6,581 nucleotides of DNA from a bacterium (GTDB taxonomy: Bacteria; Verrucomicrobiota; Verrucomicrobiae; Limisphaerales; J093). Position 1 is the first letter of the stretch. The number at the start of each line of letters is the position of its first letter. Positions 5,586-6,581 of the stretch are shown here, in pieces. The translations under genes and the position numbers were made by a program. The notes under the pieces were generated by a model that was given only the letters and a program-made list of their open reading frames with translations, did not search any database and was not told the DNA's origin. Location of the stretch: the NCBI GenBank assembly GCA_021839785.1, contig JAKCAB010000617.1, forward strand, positions 1 to 6,581, given 5' to 3'.

Positions 5586-6311
5586 TCAGTGTCGCAGCCG
5601 CCAGACGCCCTTCAAGTCCTGCCCGATCGTTCGCAGCAGGCGCACCAGGCTGTCGGGATCGTCCACCCAACGCACCGGCACTTCCGCAATGCGCCAGCCT
5701 TGTCGTTGGGCGAGCACGAGTAGTTCGGTGTCGAAGAAGAAACCGGCGTCCACCACTTGCGGCAGCAACGCTTGCGCCGCGCGCCGTGAGAGGGCCTTGA
5801 ACCCGCACTGCGCATCCGCCACCCGCAGTCCCAGCGCCCGGTGCAAAAGCCAGTTGTAGCCGCGGGAAAGGAGTTTGCGTTTCCAGCCGCGCGTGGTTTG
5901 TGAGCCAGGCAGCAAGCGCGAGCCGATGGCGATGTCTGCCCGACCCTCCGCCACGGCGACGATCAATTCCGGCAAATGCGCCAAGTCGGTAGAGAGGTCC
6001 ACGTCCATATAACTGAGCACCTCCGCCTCGCTCGCAAGCCAGACCGCCTTGAGCGCCCGGCCCCGGCCCGCTTCGTCCAAGTGCATGACGCGCAGTGTGA
6101 GCGTACCGCCTGACTCGGCTTCTGACTCCAAAGCCGCTTCCGCCATCTCCTCCGCCATCGCTCGTGTCCCATCCGTCGAGCCGTTGTCCACAATGACCAC
6201 CTCATAGTCATACCCGCGATGCTCTTGCAGGAAACACTGCAGCTTGGCCAGGCTCGGTGGCAGGCGCCTCGCCTCGTTGTGCACTGGAAGCGCTATTACG
6301 ACTTTGCACAT
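5586..6311 (-). CDS. GT2 family glycosyltransferase, polyprenyl-phosphate-sugar synthase type
   Basis: This 241-residue protein transfers a sugar from a nucleotide sugar, probably to a polyprenyl phosphate on the cytoplasmic face of the inner membrane. The GT-A fold is easy to follow: VVIALPVHNEARRLPPSL at 4-21, VVIVDNGSTDGT at 38-49 for the nucleotide, DEAGRGRALKAV at 79-90, and the metal-binding DVD of YMDVDLSTDL at 103-105. Then come IAIGSR at 127-132, DAQCGFKALSR at 166-176, FDTELL at 193-198 and a closing EVPVRW at 210-215. This motif order is that of dolichyl-phosphate glucosyl/mannosyltransferase-like enzymes. It ends soon after the catalytic domain: the C-terminal membrane helices found in some relatives are absent, so the protein should be soluble or peripheral. 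Residues 52-69 are an acidic Ala/Glu-rich insert. The start is the first ATG before the conserved strand, with no ribosome binding site visible. No neighbour names the acceptor or pathway. Confidence 0.88.
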   Translation of the reverse strand: MCKVVIALPVHNEARRLPPSLAKLQCFLQEHRGYDYEVVIVDNGSTDGTRAMAEEMAEAALESEAESGGTLTLRVMHLDEAGRGRALKAVWLASEAEVLSYMDVDLSTDLAHLPELIVAVAEGRADIAIGSRLLPGSQTTRGWKRKLLSRGYNWLLHRALGLRVADAQCGFKALSRRAAQALLPQVVDAGFFFDTELLVLAQRQGWRIAEVPVRWVDDPDSLVRLLRTIGQDLKGVWRLRH

Positions 6312-6581
6312 GCGCGTGTTTAGCCGGATTCGACTCCAACTCTCGCCTCTTGATCACGATATCATCGTGGTGTGTTCCAACGAGCTATGCTCGCAGTTCG
6401 GGGAAAGATCCCACCGCTCCTGCGGACAGTAATACCGCCACGGTACAAGACCAGCACAGTGGCTAGCCCAACCTTCGCAACTGGAGGGGGTGACACGTCG
6501 CAAGTGGTTGGTGCCTTGGCTGGGCTCCGAAAAGGTCTGCACCAAAGTCAGTCTCCGGCCAGTTCGCCCGTGGCCGTGATC
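6312..6581. other. 270-bp edge region with no confident gene; weak open frame leaving the window
   Basis: Upstream of the glycosyltransferase start there is no recognisable gene. A plus-strand frame is open from the ATG at 6387 to the edge (65 codons, starting MLAVRGKIPP), but it has no good ribosome binding site, resembles no family I know, and its third-position GC (about 60%) is no higher than at first positions, unlike the neighbours. The antisense frame in the same register is open too. Small hairpins are present: CACGAT/ATCGTG (6355-6369), CGAGC/GCTCG (6381-6393) and TTGGTGC/GCACCAA (6508-6514 with 6539-6545). The promoter for the glycosyltransferase gene probably lies at the left of this stretch. 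A structured RNA or the start of a foreign gene cannot be excluded. Confidence 0.35.

Noticed and set aside
5413..5808. Minus-strand frame running through the hairpin spacer
   Set aside because: It is out of frame with the glycosyltransferase and translates inverted repeats, with no credible start.

Overview
The window is GC-rich, largely coding DNA from a Gram-negative, outer-membrane-bearing bacterium. The combination of a Tat-exported Gfo/Idh/MocA oxidoreductase, a secreted HEAT-repeat protein, a secreted LamG/DUF1080-like protein and GTAG-headed intergenic hairpins is typical of Verrucomicrobiota (Limisphaerales/Pedosphaera-like). Planctomycetota or a related PVC lineage is the main alternative. 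This assignment is an inference from gene style, not from a marker gene.

Left edge (1-734): the 3' end of a gene with a BamD/TPR-like tail is followed after one base by a small lipoprotein gene resembling lptE. Together they look like an outer-membrane biogenesis operon. Its stop codon sits inside the first of two degenerate, hairpin-forming, REP-like repeats that fill the convergent gap to the next gene.

Centre (735-5239): a secreted ConA/LamG-fold protein on the minus strand diverges, across a 341-bp spacer, from a plus-strand two-gene operon. That operon encodes a Tat-signal Gfo/Idh/MocA dehydrogenase and a secreted 655-residue HEAT-repeat protein, and ends in a good rho-independent terminator. 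The spacer carries a 16-bp near-palindrome that could be a shared operator. The reasonable reading is a periplasmic carbohydrate-oxidation module, with substrate unknown.

Right (5240-6581): a repeat-dense convergent spacer holds several hairpins, two of them headed by GTAG. It is followed by a minus-strand cytoplasmic GT2 glycosyltransferase of the polyprenyl-phosphate-sugar synthase type. The last 270 bases have no confident gene, a flatter codon-position composition, and only a weak open frame running off the edge.

No CRISPR array, rRNA, tRNA or transposase gene was recognised. The ordinary genes are well supported. The most interesting material is the family of GTAG-headed hairpins and the uncharacterised dehydrogenase/HEAT/LamG cluster.
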